From assembly GCA_041398745.1 (NCBI GenBank), contig JAWKUB010000003.1:248001-312000 (forward strand): DNA of 64,000 nucleotides, given 5' to 3'. Origin of the DNA: JACKHO01 sp041398745. Its GTDB lineage: Bacteria > Planctomycetota > Planctomycetia > Planctomycetales > Planctomycetaceae. Under the pieces are notes generated by a model that did not search any database, had not been told where the DNA came from, and was given only the letters and a program-made list of their open reading frames with translations. The position numbers were made by a program, and so were the translations under genes. This document shows, in pieces, positions 18,187 through 27,224 of the stretch. Each line of letters begins with the position of its first letter. Position 1 is the stretch's first letter.

Positions 18187-19410
18187 TTAGGCGTTCTTCC
18201 ACGCCCCGTTCACCGGTGCGTTCGGTTGGGCACCCGGGCCGAAGTAGCGGAGGGTGACGAGGGGTTCTTGGCCGGTGTTTTGGAAGGTGACGCCGGACTG
18301 GGCTTTTTTGGCGGTGACGAAGACTTCGTCTTCGGTCATGGCGCCGAAGCGGATCATGACGGGGGAGTGGAGCTTCATTTTCTCGATGAGGCCTGTGCCT
18401 TGAATCGTAATGAGGCCGAAGGCGCCGCCGTCTTTAATGGTGCACGAGGCACCGGGCTGCAGGGTGAGTTCCTTTGCGGTGAAGAGTTGCTCACCGTCGA
18501 TGTTGCCGTAGACAATCCACTTATCGCACCAGCCTGCACCTTCTTCGGAAACGACTGGTTCGATGTAGTTCGAATCTTTGAAGTTCGGGTCGACGTTCCT
18601 CTCCCAGTCGAGTGCATCGACGATGTACTGGTTGTCGTCCCGAAATTCTTCGGGGAAGTCTTTCGTCAGCAGGGTACGCGGAACGACTCGACCTTCGACG
18701 AGGTTCTGGTACATGGCGAACACGTCGGAAGCCCACTGCGGTTCGTAAGTGACGAGCGAGCCAGGGGCGTGTAACACGCGTGGGGGAATGAGCCAGCCGG
18801 TACCAAGCTTCAGGCGGTACGCCTTGGAGAGGTCGAGAATGCCGTTCTCACCTTTGTTCCAGTTGTCGAGGCATTCCCTGACCTGTGCCTTGGTGGTGCC
18901 GGGCTCGAAACCCATGAACGTGTAGGGGAAGTTGTTTCCAACGGCGTTCATTTGCGGCGGGAAGTAATACGACTCGGGCTTTCCTTCCTGTCCCACTTTG
19001 GCGGCCTGTTCGGTGCTTTGGTGCATGTGGTGCGGTATGGGCCCCATGTTGTCGAAGAACTTCGAGAAAACAGGCCACTTGCCGTACTTGTTCCAAATGT
19101 CTTCACCGATGATTTCGCCTTTTAATTCGGCGATGGCATCGCGCAGCAGGAACTTCTCGCCGCCAGCGACGCAGTAGGAGAGACCTTCATCCCAGTTGCG
19201 ATTTTCGTTAGCCGCCTCAACGGTTGATCCGAACCAGCGTTCGTCAATCCCACCCCGATTCATGCCGAGGGCATAGTAATCTGCCGGGTGAAGCTTGAGT
19301 CGACGGCCTGGCTGCAGAAACGAGCGTGGCACCCAGTTTGGGGCCAGCCGGAGAATTCCGTCCGACTCAGAAAGGGCATTTGCAGCAAGAGTGGCAACGT
19401 TCGTCGACAT
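18187..19410 (-). CDS. Cupin-like protein (phosphomannose isomerase-like fold), copy 2
   Basis: This 407-residue protein is a paralogue of the gene at 14705-16012. It shares a GRRLKLHPADYYALGMN segment, the histidine motif GPIPHHMHQSTE (near residues 123-134), LIPPRVLHAPGSLVTYE and DKWIVYGNIDGEQLF. It lacks a signal peptide. The last 100 residues are a second beta-rich domain (LQPGASCTIKDGGAFGLI), consistent with a two-barrel cupin. The two copies probably arose by tandem duplication and are now separated by the toxin-antitoxin genes. A metal-dependent sugar enzyme or binding protein is the best guess. Confidence 0.8.
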   Translation of the reverse strand: MSTNVATLAANALSESDGILRLAPNWVPRSFLQPGRRLKLHPADYYALGMNRGGIDERWFGSTVEAANENRNWDEGLSYCVAGGEKFLLRDAIAELKGEIIGEDIWNKYGKWPVFSKFFDNMGPIPHHMHQSTEQAAKVGQEGKPESYYFPPQMNAVGNNFPYTFMGFEPGTTKAQVRECLDNWNKGENGILDLSKAYRLKLGTGWLIPPRVLHAPGSLVTYEPQWASDVFAMYQNLVEGRVVPRTLLTKDFPEEFRDDNQYIVDALDWERNVDPNFKDSNYIEPVVSEEGAGWCDKWIVYGNIDGEQLFTAKELTLQPGASCTIKDGGAFGLITIQGTGLIEKMKLHSPVMIRFGAMTEDEVFVTAKKAQSGVTFQNTGQEPLVTLRYFGPGAQPNAPVNGAWKNA

Positions 19411-19707
19411 GGAGACTTAAGTTTCTGCTTCACAAATCAAGTAGACAACAACATGGAACGCGAATTGCGCGCATTCTTCACGTACTTTTCACGAGCGATC
19501 TGAATTCTGACAAGACCATCAGTATTTTCCGAGCGACGCCCAAAGGAATTCTGAGAGTTGCAGTGTAAGGTCCGCGCTGAGTGGATGAGGCATTCACCAA
19601 GGGGACTCAATGCACTGAGAGGTTGTTTAAAAACTTTCCAGCCTTTGAAGTATTCTCGGGGAAAACACCGACAGGAATGTCTGTGCCACTGGGTTGTAAA
19701 ACCGCCA

Positions 19708-22700
19708 CTAGCCAGCGACAGTCTTTGGCTTCGATTCCTCGGACGAAAACAGCTTGAGGACAATGGGAATTGCCACGAGGGTAATAAGCGTGCCCGAGGT
19801 GAGGCCCCCAATGACAACTCGGGCCATAGGGGCTTGTAGCTCCCCCCCTTCGCCCCATCCCAATGCGACGGGCAGCATGCCGAGAACAGTAGTCAACGTC
19901 GTCATGACAATGGGACGAAACCGACGCACAGCGGCCTGTTGAATAATTTCCGCGTTGGTGCGCTGGTTGTCTTCTCGACGCAGTTGGTTTGCATAGTCAA
20001 TGAGCACAATGGCGTTGTTCACAACCACGCCGGCCAGAATGATGAGCCCAATGAACGACTGAACGTTCAAAGTCGTGTCCCAGAACACGAGAACGAGAAT
20101 CACACCAATGGCAGCCAAAGGCAGTGTGAACAGAATGAGCAGTGGATCGCGCAGTGATTCAAACTGCGAAGCCATGACCATGTACATGAGCAAAATGGCC
20201 AGCAGGAAGCCCTTGATGAGCATTTGAAAACTCTCCTGCTGTTCTTCCCAGTCACCGGCAATTTCGATGTTGAAACCTGTCGGCACACTCAATGTGGCCA
20301 GCTTGGATTCCAACTCGCTGATAACAGTCCCCAGGTCGCGTCCTTCTGAGGCTGCGGTAATCACCAGCACACGTTGTTGATCGAGTCGCTGGATTTGCAG
20401 CGGCGAATCGCCCGAGCGATAAGAGAGGAAATTGCCCAGCGGGAGCAGTCGTCCGTCGGCCGTCGCCACTCCGACATGGTCGAGGTCGGCCTGTCGGGAG
20501 CGGTCTTCTTCTCGCAGACGGACCAGAACATCAAACTCGTCCCCATCTTCTCGAAAAACTGTCGCTCTTGTTCCACGAAACGTCGTTTCGATGGACTGCG
20601 TGACGTCTCGGACGCTCACTCCGAATTGACTGGCCTTGGAGCGGTCAATTCGGGTCATCAGTTCGGGACGCTTATCGTTCGATTGCAACTGAACGTTGAT
20701 GAGTCCTGGCACCGTCTCCATGGCTGAGGTCACCGACTGTGCGAGTTGTTCGGCGGTGATGCGGTCGTGACCACGAATGAGAACGGCAATGTTATCTCCG
20801 TCGGAACTGAACGCACGAAACAGTGGCAGGCTGTTGTAGACGCGGCTTCGCACCGTCATTCCGGGAATGGGCCCCAAATCCTTTGCAAATCGCTTGCGGA
20901 TGGCTTCCGTGTCTTCCGTCCGTTCAGATTTCGGCTTTAGTTGGATAATCGCACGGCATTCGTTCCAGTCTTCGCCGTCGTCCGCTTTATCGCCGATGAA
21001 CAGCGACACGGTATCCACTTCGGGCATGTGAGCGTCGATGGCCTCTTCTATGACCTTCGCCTTACGGTCGAGTGTTTCCAATTGGATGCCCGGTGCCATG
21101 ACGCCAGTAATCCCCAGCCGACCGTCGTCGGTTGCTGGGAGAAAATCTGTACCAACACGAGGAATCAGTCCCAGGACGCCGCAGAGCAGGAGCAGGACCA
21201 AGAATCCAAATCCTCCGGGATAGCGCAGGAATCCGCCCACGCACCAGCCATAGACCGATTCAATTTTCTTGAACACCCAGTCAGATGCACGCAGCAGGAA
21301 GTTGCTATGCTTGCCGCCAGAATTGCCAAGCCAGTAAGCCGCCAGGACTGGTGTAAGTGTGAGACTGGCGAAGAGCGAACAGACGAGCGAACAAGAAACC
21401 ACAAACGCGAGTTGATGGAGCAGGACGCCTGTCACTCCTGAGACGAATGCCAAGGGCAGAAACACAATGAGCGTGGTTAAAGTACTGGCAACAATGGCCC
21501 CTGATACTTCATTTGTGCCGACAATGGCCGCCTCCGACGCATCGAATCCGTCATCGCGTTTTCGAAAAATGCTTTCGAGCACCACAATGGAATTGTCGAC
21601 GAGCATTCCAATTCCAAGTGCCAGTCCCCCGAAGGAAACCATGTTGAGAGTGTAGCCCTTGAAGTAGATGAGGATGAACGTTGCCAGCACTGACAATGGC
21701 ATGGAAATGCCAATGATGAGCGTGGTGCGAAAGCTCCGCAGGAACAGCACCAGAATGATCATGGCGAGTCCCATGCCCACAAGTGCTGACATTTGAATGT
21801 TGGAAAGTGACTGACGAATAAAGGTTGACTTGTCGAGGCGGATGACGAGTTCGGCGTCGCGCAGTTCTTTATTCAGTTGTTCGAGTTCCTGTTGAACAAG
21901 ATTACTGACGTCAATGGTGTTCGCGCCCGACTGCTGAAAAATATAGACCATAATGCCGGGCTGCCCGTTGGTCCGAGTGCGCTGCGTAATGCGGGCATGT
22001 CCATCGATGACCTGAGCGACATCTCGCAGGCGCACCGTGGCATCGCCATCGCGGCGGATCATGACGTCTTCGATTTCTCGCAGCGAACGGAATTCGCTAC
22101 GACTGCGAATGAGTCGATGCACATTCCCTTCTTCAAAATCGCCGGCGGGTTGAGAGACGTTGTCCCGCTGCAGTGCAGTGACGACTTCGTTAATGCCCAT
22201 CCCAAGTGATTCCAGCCGGGCTCGGTCGACCTCAACCTGAATTTCGCGGGTAATCTCCCCACGCATATTCACCCGGGCAACACCGTTCAATCGTTCGAGT
22301 CGAGGAATGATGGCCCGCTCGGCCAGACGGGTGACTTCCGTCGTGGGCAACTCGCTGTTGAGGCCCAGGTACATAATGGGTGAATCATTGGCGTCGTAGC
22401 GCCGGAGCAGTGGCAGTTCGATTCCCTCGGGAAGATCTTGCCGTACCTTGTCGATCGACTGCCGGATTTCATCAACCGCCACATCGAGGTTCGTTCCCCA
22501 ACGAAACTGCAAGCGAATGGAGGAACTTCCCTCCAGGCTGGAACTCGACAGTCGCTCAAATCCGCTGACGGAACTGAGTGTTTGCTCCAGAGGCCGCGTA
22601 ATGAGCGTTTCGACGTCTTCCGGACCGGCGCCGGGATACAACGTGGTCACCGTCACCGTGGGAAATTCCAGGCTGGGCATGAGGTCGACCGACAGCCCCG

Positions 22701-22788
22701 TCAACGACACCCAACCCAACAGCGCCACGATGATGCAGCACATCAGCGTGGTGACGGGGCGATTGACGGCAAGTCGGGAGAGTGACAT
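19708..22788 (-). CDS. RND-family efflux transporter, inner-membrane subunit (HAE-1/AcrB type)
   Basis: This 1026-residue protein has the full RND layout: an N-terminal membrane helix (VTTLMCCIIVALLGWVSLTG), a porter loop with VTTLYPGAGPEDVETLI, helices TM2-6, a second large loop, and TM8-12 (VVNNAIVLIDYANQLRR and GMLPVALGWGEGGELQAPMA). VDNSIVVLESIFRKRD lies in the TM4 region that carries the proton-relay acidic residues. Length is normal. It follows the adaptor gene by 24 bp on the same strand, so the two form an export pump; an outer-membrane channel gene is not present here. The substrate is unknown. Confidence 0.95.
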   Translation of the reverse strand: MSLSRLAVNRPVTTLMCCIIVALLGWVSLTGLSVDLMPSLEFPTVTVTTLYPGAGPEDVETLITRPLEQTLSSVSGFERLSSSSLEGSSSIRLQFRWGTNLDVAVDEIRQSIDKVRQDLPEGIELPLLRRYDANDSPIMYLGLNSELPTTEVTRLAERAIIPRLERLNGVARVNMRGEITREIQVEVDRARLESLGMGINEVVTALQRDNVSQPAGDFEEGNVHRLIRSRSEFRSLREIEDVMIRRDGDATVRLRDVAQVIDGHARITQRTRTNGQPGIMVYIFQQSGANTIDVSNLVQQELEQLNKELRDAELVIRLDKSTFIRQSLSNIQMSALVGMGLAMIILVLFLRSFRTTLIIGISMPLSVLATFILIYFKGYTLNMVSFGGLALGIGMLVDNSIVVLESIFRKRDDGFDASEAAIVGTNEVSGAIVASTLTTLIVFLPLAFVSGVTGVLLHQLAFVVSCSLVCSLFASLTLTPVLAAYWLGNSGGKHSNFLLRASDWVFKKIESVYGWCVGGFLRYPGGFGFLVLLLLCGVLGLIPRVGTDFLPATDDGRLGITGVMAPGIQLETLDRKAKVIEEAIDAHMPEVDTVSLFIGDKADDGEDWNECRAIIQLKPKSERTEDTEAIRKRFAKDLGPIPGMTVRSRVYNSLPLFRAFSSDGDNIAVLIRGHDRITAEQLAQSVTSAMETVPGLINVQLQSNDKRPELMTRIDRSKASQFGVSVRDVTQSIETTFRGTRATVFREDGDEFDVLVRLREEDRSRQADLDHVGVATADGRLLPLGNFLSYRSGDSPLQIQRLDQQRVLVITAASEGRDLGTVISELESKLATLSVPTGFNIEIAGDWEEQQESFQMLIKGFLLAILLMYMVMASQFESLRDPLLILFTLPLAAIGVILVLVFWDTTLNVQSFIGLIILAGVVVNNAIVLIDYANQLRREDNQRTNAEIIQQAAVRRFRPIVMTTLTTVLGMLPVALGWGEGGELQAPMARVVIGGLTSGTLITLVAIPIVLKLFSSEESKPKTVAG

Positions 22789-22812
22789 GGCTGCACCTGG
22801 AACAACGAGCGA

Positions 22813-24015
22813 CTACGGTTCGACAACAGCCGCCGTTGCAGAGGACTCTGCCCCCCAATCAACTTCAATGGCCCGAACTTCCTGCCCTTCGTTCACGAGT
22901 CGATTCCCTAATGTCACGACGCGAGAATCATCGGGCAATCCGTGCAGGACTTCGACAATCTTTCCGTCACTGGCTCCGAGTTGCACAATTTGTCGCTGAA
23001 TGATCGCGGGATCTACAGACACGGTATACACCCAGGTTTGCTCGCCATCATCCAGCACACTGGAAAGTGGAATTGTCAGTCCGGGTTGTGACTGCTGCGA
23101 TCGAAGCGACACGCGGGCGTACATTCCCGGCTTCAACAAATGTTCCGGATTGTCGACGTCCAAACGCATTTCCGCAGTGCGGGTGTCGGGATCAAGGACC
23201 GGAGCAATTTGACGGACGACTCCGCGGAAAACCTGCCCGGGGTAGGCGTCGATTTTCACGTCGGCCTGCTGACCAATTTGGACTTTGCGGTAGTCTTTTT
23301 CGATGACGTGGACCGTTGTCTGGACTTTGTCCAAATTCACAATTCGCAGCAGCGGAACGTCGGGCTTGGCGAGATCACCCAGTTGAACATACCGCTCAGA
23401 AATGAAGCCCGAAATAGGGGCTGCCAGTTGATAGTCAAGCACTGCGAGACGCGCCTGCTCCAAGTTTGCTTTCGCTTCACCGACATGCGACTCTTCTAAC
23501 TCAACGCGTGCCAGCGCGACCGAGAGCGCCGACTGGGCTGTTTCGAGTTGCTGTAAAGTCCCCGCACCTTCGTCGGTCAGTTTCTGTTGCCGTTCCACAC
23601 TGCGCTGGGCCTGATCGCGCTCTGCTTCCTGTGACTTCAGCTGTGCCTCAGCAACACGGAGCGCCGCTTCCGCGCTTGCGACCACTTCTTCCTGATCGCG
23701 TGCGTCGAGCTTAATCAGTCGATTTCCGACCTCGACGCGCGTGCCGACATCCATTGGTTGCTCGGCCAGATAGCCGCTCACGCGCGAACGCACTTCTGTT
23801 TCCGCAGAAGGATTCAAGCTGCCCACCAACTCGATTCGTTCGTCCAATGACTCCCGCCGTGGTGTGACGACCTCAACCGCGAACAGCTCCTTGGGCTTGT
23901 CCGACTTCGCTTCCGTCGCCCGTTCCAGTGAATCCTGGTAGACGACGTACCATGCTCCCCAGCAGGCGCCAATGGCGACCACGCCGAGAATCAGACGGAG
24001 GAAGAAGCGTGACAT
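22813..24015 (-). CDS. RND efflux periplasmic adaptor (membrane fusion protein)
   Basis: This 400-residue protein has an N-terminal membrane anchor (FFLRLILGVVAIGACWGAWYVVY), a barrel-sandwich half (VRSRVSGYLAEQPMDVGTRV), an alpha-helical hairpin of about 90 residues (EAALRVAEAQLKSQEAERDQ and following), the second lipoyl-like half (YQLAAPISGFISERYVQLGD) and a beta-barrel with the usual DAYPGQVFRGVVRQIAP. It would bridge the inner-membrane pump to an outer-membrane channel. It is the first gene of the pump operon, transcribed leftward. A 186-bp gap separates it from the FG-GAP protein gene on the same strand. Confidence 0.94.
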   Translation of the reverse strand: MSRFFLRLILGVVAIGACWGAWYVVYQDSLERATEAKSDKPKELFAVEVVTPRRESLDERIELVGSLNPSAETEVRSRVSGYLAEQPMDVGTRVEVGNRLIKLDARDQEEVVASAEAALRVAEAQLKSQEAERDQAQRSVERQQKLTDEGAGTLQQLETAQSALSVALARVELEESHVGEAKANLEQARLAVLDYQLAAPISGFISERYVQLGDLAKPDVPLLRIVNLDKVQTTVHVIEKDYRKVQIGQQADVKIDAYPGQVFRGVVRQIAPVLDPDTRTAEMRLDVDNPEHLLKPGMYARVSLRSQQSQPGLTIPLSSVLDDGEQTWVYTVSVDPAIIQRQIVQLGASDGKIVEVLHGLPDDSRVVTLGNRLVNEGQEVRAIEVDWGAESSATAAVVEP

Positions 24016-24201
24016 GCGGGCTGCAATGCGGGGACAGGTTGCCGGTAGGATCGAATACAGGAGGGACTATTTGCAGTCCTTCATAATATCGATCCCGCAC
24101 AGCATGCATCAACACCGCTGCATGGGTGGCAAGTTTTCAGGGCCAAACAGGTTGCCGGTTATCCCACTTATTCAGCCATCACGCACTCTTGGACGGATGC
24201 A

Positions 24202-26868
24202 TTAGTTGAGTTGGCCTGAGCGAAGCTGTCCCCCGCTCCAACCAGTCCAGGGGCCAAAACCATCGGCAATGAACTTGTTCGAGGCGGAACCAAGCATGAC
24301 GAACCAGAAGTTGCTTCCGCTCCGAATGGTTGCCATGTCAGCGAAACCGTCGCCGTTGAAATCGCCGACCGCCGAGGTGATGGTGTTGGCCGCTCCCGAA
24401 CTTCCCCAGTGTTGGGCATGCATGCGACCGGTGGTAGTGGCCAGTGAACGGTTTCCCCACCACACGTTGCCAGCAGTCCGGCCCATCATGTCGTCGTAGC
24501 CGTCTCCGTTGAAATCGCCGATGAAGAATTCCACAAACGCTGCCGGGTCCCAGCGGTTGGCGTAGTGGACCGTGAATTTCCCGTCGGCGTTCTGACGTCC
24601 GTCAGCGAGAAACCAGTTGCCCAGATAGTCCTGAATGAGGATGTCATCGACGTCGTCGCCGTTGAAATCACCTTTCATGGCATTACGCCAGTTTCGCTCA
24701 GCTTGACCGGAAATCTTACCGTAGTGATCAAGCTGCAAGGTCGTTCCATTTGACTCATGCACCCACCAGTTCCCGGTGTCGTGCAAATTGGCAATGTCGG
24801 CTCGCCCGTCGCCGTTGAAGTCGCCAACCACGTGAGTTATGTACCCACTGCCAAGTGATCCCCATTGGGTGAAAGTGAAGGCACTGCCGTCGGAAATTCC
24901 CACAAACCACTGATTGCTGGTATTCAGGCCCACAATGTCCATTTTGCCGTCAGCGTTGAAGTCGGCCACGTTCACGTTTGTCCATCCGGCAGATGCTTCA
25001 CTCGCCCACATTCCCCACACCGAGGTGGCGACTCCGCCAATGCCGTTGGACGTCCCGACGTACCATTGACCACTGTCGGTCCAACCAGCGATGTCTGTGA
25101 GCCCGTCGCCGTTGAAGTCACCAGTGTATGTTTCAAACCCGACTGAAGTGCTCCAGGTTGATGCGACGGAATTCGTAAAGGTATCCCCATTGGAAATACC
25201 AATTCGCCATTGGCCCGTTGCCGAATCAAAGGAGATAATGTCGTCCAGCGTCGCGGAAACCGTCAGGTCGTATGCTCCAACGGAAGCGTCACCGAAGCCT
25301 CGAACAAGTATGTAATAGGTGTCGCTTGTGGGTGCCGTGAAGACGAGCTGCGACCCCAGCCCAAGGTCCGGACCATCGTCATTCGAGTCAATGAATGTGG
25401 TGCCATCAGGATCGTACAGTTCGACGATTGAATCGAGGCTCTGGTCAACACTCACGGTGACGGTGTATGTCACCCCCTGGATTGCAGGAATCGCGAACCA
25501 GTCATTGTCGCCGTAAAACTGCACACCGCCACTCAGACTTGGATTGGTGACCAGATGCGCGTGGGCCGCGTCATCTCCATAGTCGTCGGCAATTCCCTCG
25601 ACCGCACCAATGTCGACGAGAGCGAACAGATCGCCAATTTCGAAACGATTGAATCCTCGCTGGTCAGTCGTGAGTGCTGTGCTGGACGTTTGTCCGTCAA
25701 CCGTTGCGCGGCTGTCATCGCCCGCGTCGATGGCAGGACTGGCGAACACCAGAGAATGCGTTGGTGTTTGTCCGCCATTGTTTTCAAGAACCGTCGCGAG
25801 AATGGAGTTGATGTCGCGTACGCCGGTACCACTCACGCCGATGATGTTCAGGTTCGTATCATCGGTCAGGCCACCGGCAGAACTGGCATCGCCAATGATG
25901 TTGGCAGTACTGCTGGAATTTGCAGTTCCAAATATGTCATTGGCGACTGTCCCCGAGCCCTTAAAGTTTCCAGCGACAATCGTGTTGAACAGCGTTACCG
26001 CGCCACGAATGCCACCACCAGCGTTGCTGCCACCTCCATCGTTTGAGTCAGAACGGTTACCGGTGATGGTGCTGTTTACAACCGTCAACGATTGGGCAAG
26101 TCCCGCATCAATTCCGCCTCCGAACGTTGCAGAGGAATTACCTGAAATCGTTGAGTTCACGATTGTTGCTGTCCCGGAGTTTGCAATCCTAATTCCACCT
26201 CCGCTACCGAAGGTGGAATTACCATCGATCGTGCTGCGATTGATGTTGAGCGTGCCGCCGTTGTTGAAGATTCCTCCGCTGTCATTGGAAGCCGTATTTC
26301 CGGTAATCCGTACTTCGTTCAGCGTGAGTGTTCCCTCATCTTGCCAAATTGCTCCGGCAGTTGACTGGGCGCCTCCCGTCATCGTTAATCCACTGATTGT
26401 GGTCTCCAAAGTGCTATTCGTCTGCAGCAATCCGTTGGCGTAGAAGATTCGTGAGTTACTGTTCGCATCGAGCGTGAGGAGTGATGCACCAGGTCCTGCG
26501 AGATCCAAGTCATCCGTGATATTCAGTTGCCCATCCAGGACAATGGTTGCCGGCCCGGCCAGAAACAAATCGGGGTCAAACGTAATGGTATCGAGTGCCC
26601 CGCTACCACTACCCGCTGACGCATCACCGAACGCGGAGTTGCTGTTCGCTGCCTGGATTGCCTCTCGCAGACTGACGAAGCCATCGCTGCTGACATCGTC
26701 TACCAGAGTGTTCACGACGTATGCTGTCAGCAACGTGCGATCTTCCAGAGATTCCGAGGCGAATCGTCGGTGCTTGGACTTTCTCGAACGAGCATTCTCG
26801 GCAACGAATTGGAACAAGCAGGCCGGAATGGTGCTAAACAGTGAGAGCCAACGATTGCGAACTGACAT
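24202..26868 (-). CDS. Secreted CSLREA / beta-helix / PPC / FG-GAP repeat protein
   Basis: I use the ATG at 26866-26868, with AAGGA upstream; a longer frame starts only with TTG at 26925. The 888-residue protein opens with a basic stretch and FASESLEDRTLLTAYVVN, a variant of the planctomycete LEPR-XLL-type export segment. A CSLREA-like block follows (DGFVSLREAIQAANS), then a right-handed beta-helix at about residues 110-310 with Asn/Ser/Gly-rich rungs (TIVNSTISGNSS, LTVVNSTITGNRS). A pre-peptidase C-terminal type domain with DNDWFAIPAIQGVTYT comes next. Six FG-GAP repeats end the protein, each with a DFNGDG- or DFNADG-type calcium loop (for example GDFNGDGLTDIAGW). A surface adhesin or structural role is likely. 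Confidence 0.9.
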   Translation of the reverse strand: MSVRNRWLSLFSTIPACLFQFVAENARSRKSKHRRFASESLEDRTLLTAYVVNTLVDDVSSDGFVSLREAIQAANSNSAFGDASAGSGSGALDTITFDPDLFLAGPATIVLDGQLNITDDLDLAGPGASLLTLDANSNSRIFYANGLLQTNSTLETTISGLTMTGGAQSTAGAIWQDEGTLTLNEVRITGNTASNDSGGIFNNGGTLNINRSTIDGNSTFGSGGGIRIANSGTATIVNSTISGNSSATFGGGIDAGLAQSLTVVNSTITGNRSDSNDGGGSNAGGGIRGAVTLFNTIVAGNFKGSGTVANDIFGTANSSSTANIIGDASSAGGLTDDTNLNIIGVSGTGVRDINSILATVLENNGGQTPTHSLVFASPAIDAGDDSRATVDGQTSSTALTTDQRGFNRFEIGDLFALVDIGAVEGIADDYGDDAAHAHLVTNPSLSGGVQFYGDNDWFAIPAIQGVTYTVTVSVDQSLDSIVELYDPDGTTFIDSNDDGPDLGLGSQLVFTAPTSDTYYILVRGFGDASVGAYDLTVSATLDDIISFDSATGQWRIGISNGDTFTNSVASTWSTSVGFETYTGDFNGDGLTDIAGWTDSGQWYVGTSNGIGGVATSVWGMWASEASAGWTNVNVADFNADGKMDIVGLNTSNQWFVGISDGSAFTFTQWGSLGSGYITHVVGDFNGDGRADIANLHDTGNWWVHESNGTTLQLDHYGKISGQAERNWRNAMKGDFNGDDVDDILIQDYLGNWFLADGRQNADGKFTVHYANRWDPAAFVEFFIGDFNGDGYDDMMGRTAGNVWWGNRSLATTTGRMHAQHWGSSGAANTITSAVGDFNGDGFADMATIRSGSNFWFVMLGSASNKFIADGFGPWTGWSGGQLRSGQLN

Positions 26869-27224
26869 TGTACGAGTTTTCCTTAAGCCCGAGTTTTCGC
26901 CGTGCAGTGAAACATCCTGTTTCAAAGGGGGAATGTGTGTTGGCGAACTGATGCTCGCTTGAGATTAATGGACACAACCTGTAGCGACAACAGGAATGTC
27001 GACCTGTGGCTTGGTGAAACACGTGGTTTTTCACGTTCACGTGGCAGGCTGGAATCGTGAACACACGGACCGATAGTACAACCCGCAAGGTCAGCCACAA
27101 TTTCCATACAATTCGGATCGAGGCGGGTCCTCGCAGTCGGTGACGTGCGTCCTTTTCTGTCTCCTGACGATTCGATACCCTCGTGATTCGAAACCTTTTT
27201 GAATGACGAACAAGGAACACTGGA
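26869..27224. other. Divergent intergenic region
   Basis: These 356 bp lie between divergently transcribed genes and must hold two promoters. I see no convincing gene. A weak palindrome pairs GTGAAA (27014-27019) with TTTCAC (27029-27034) around CACGTGGTT. AAGGAACAC just before 27225 is the ribosome site of the sulfatase. Confidence 0.5.
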
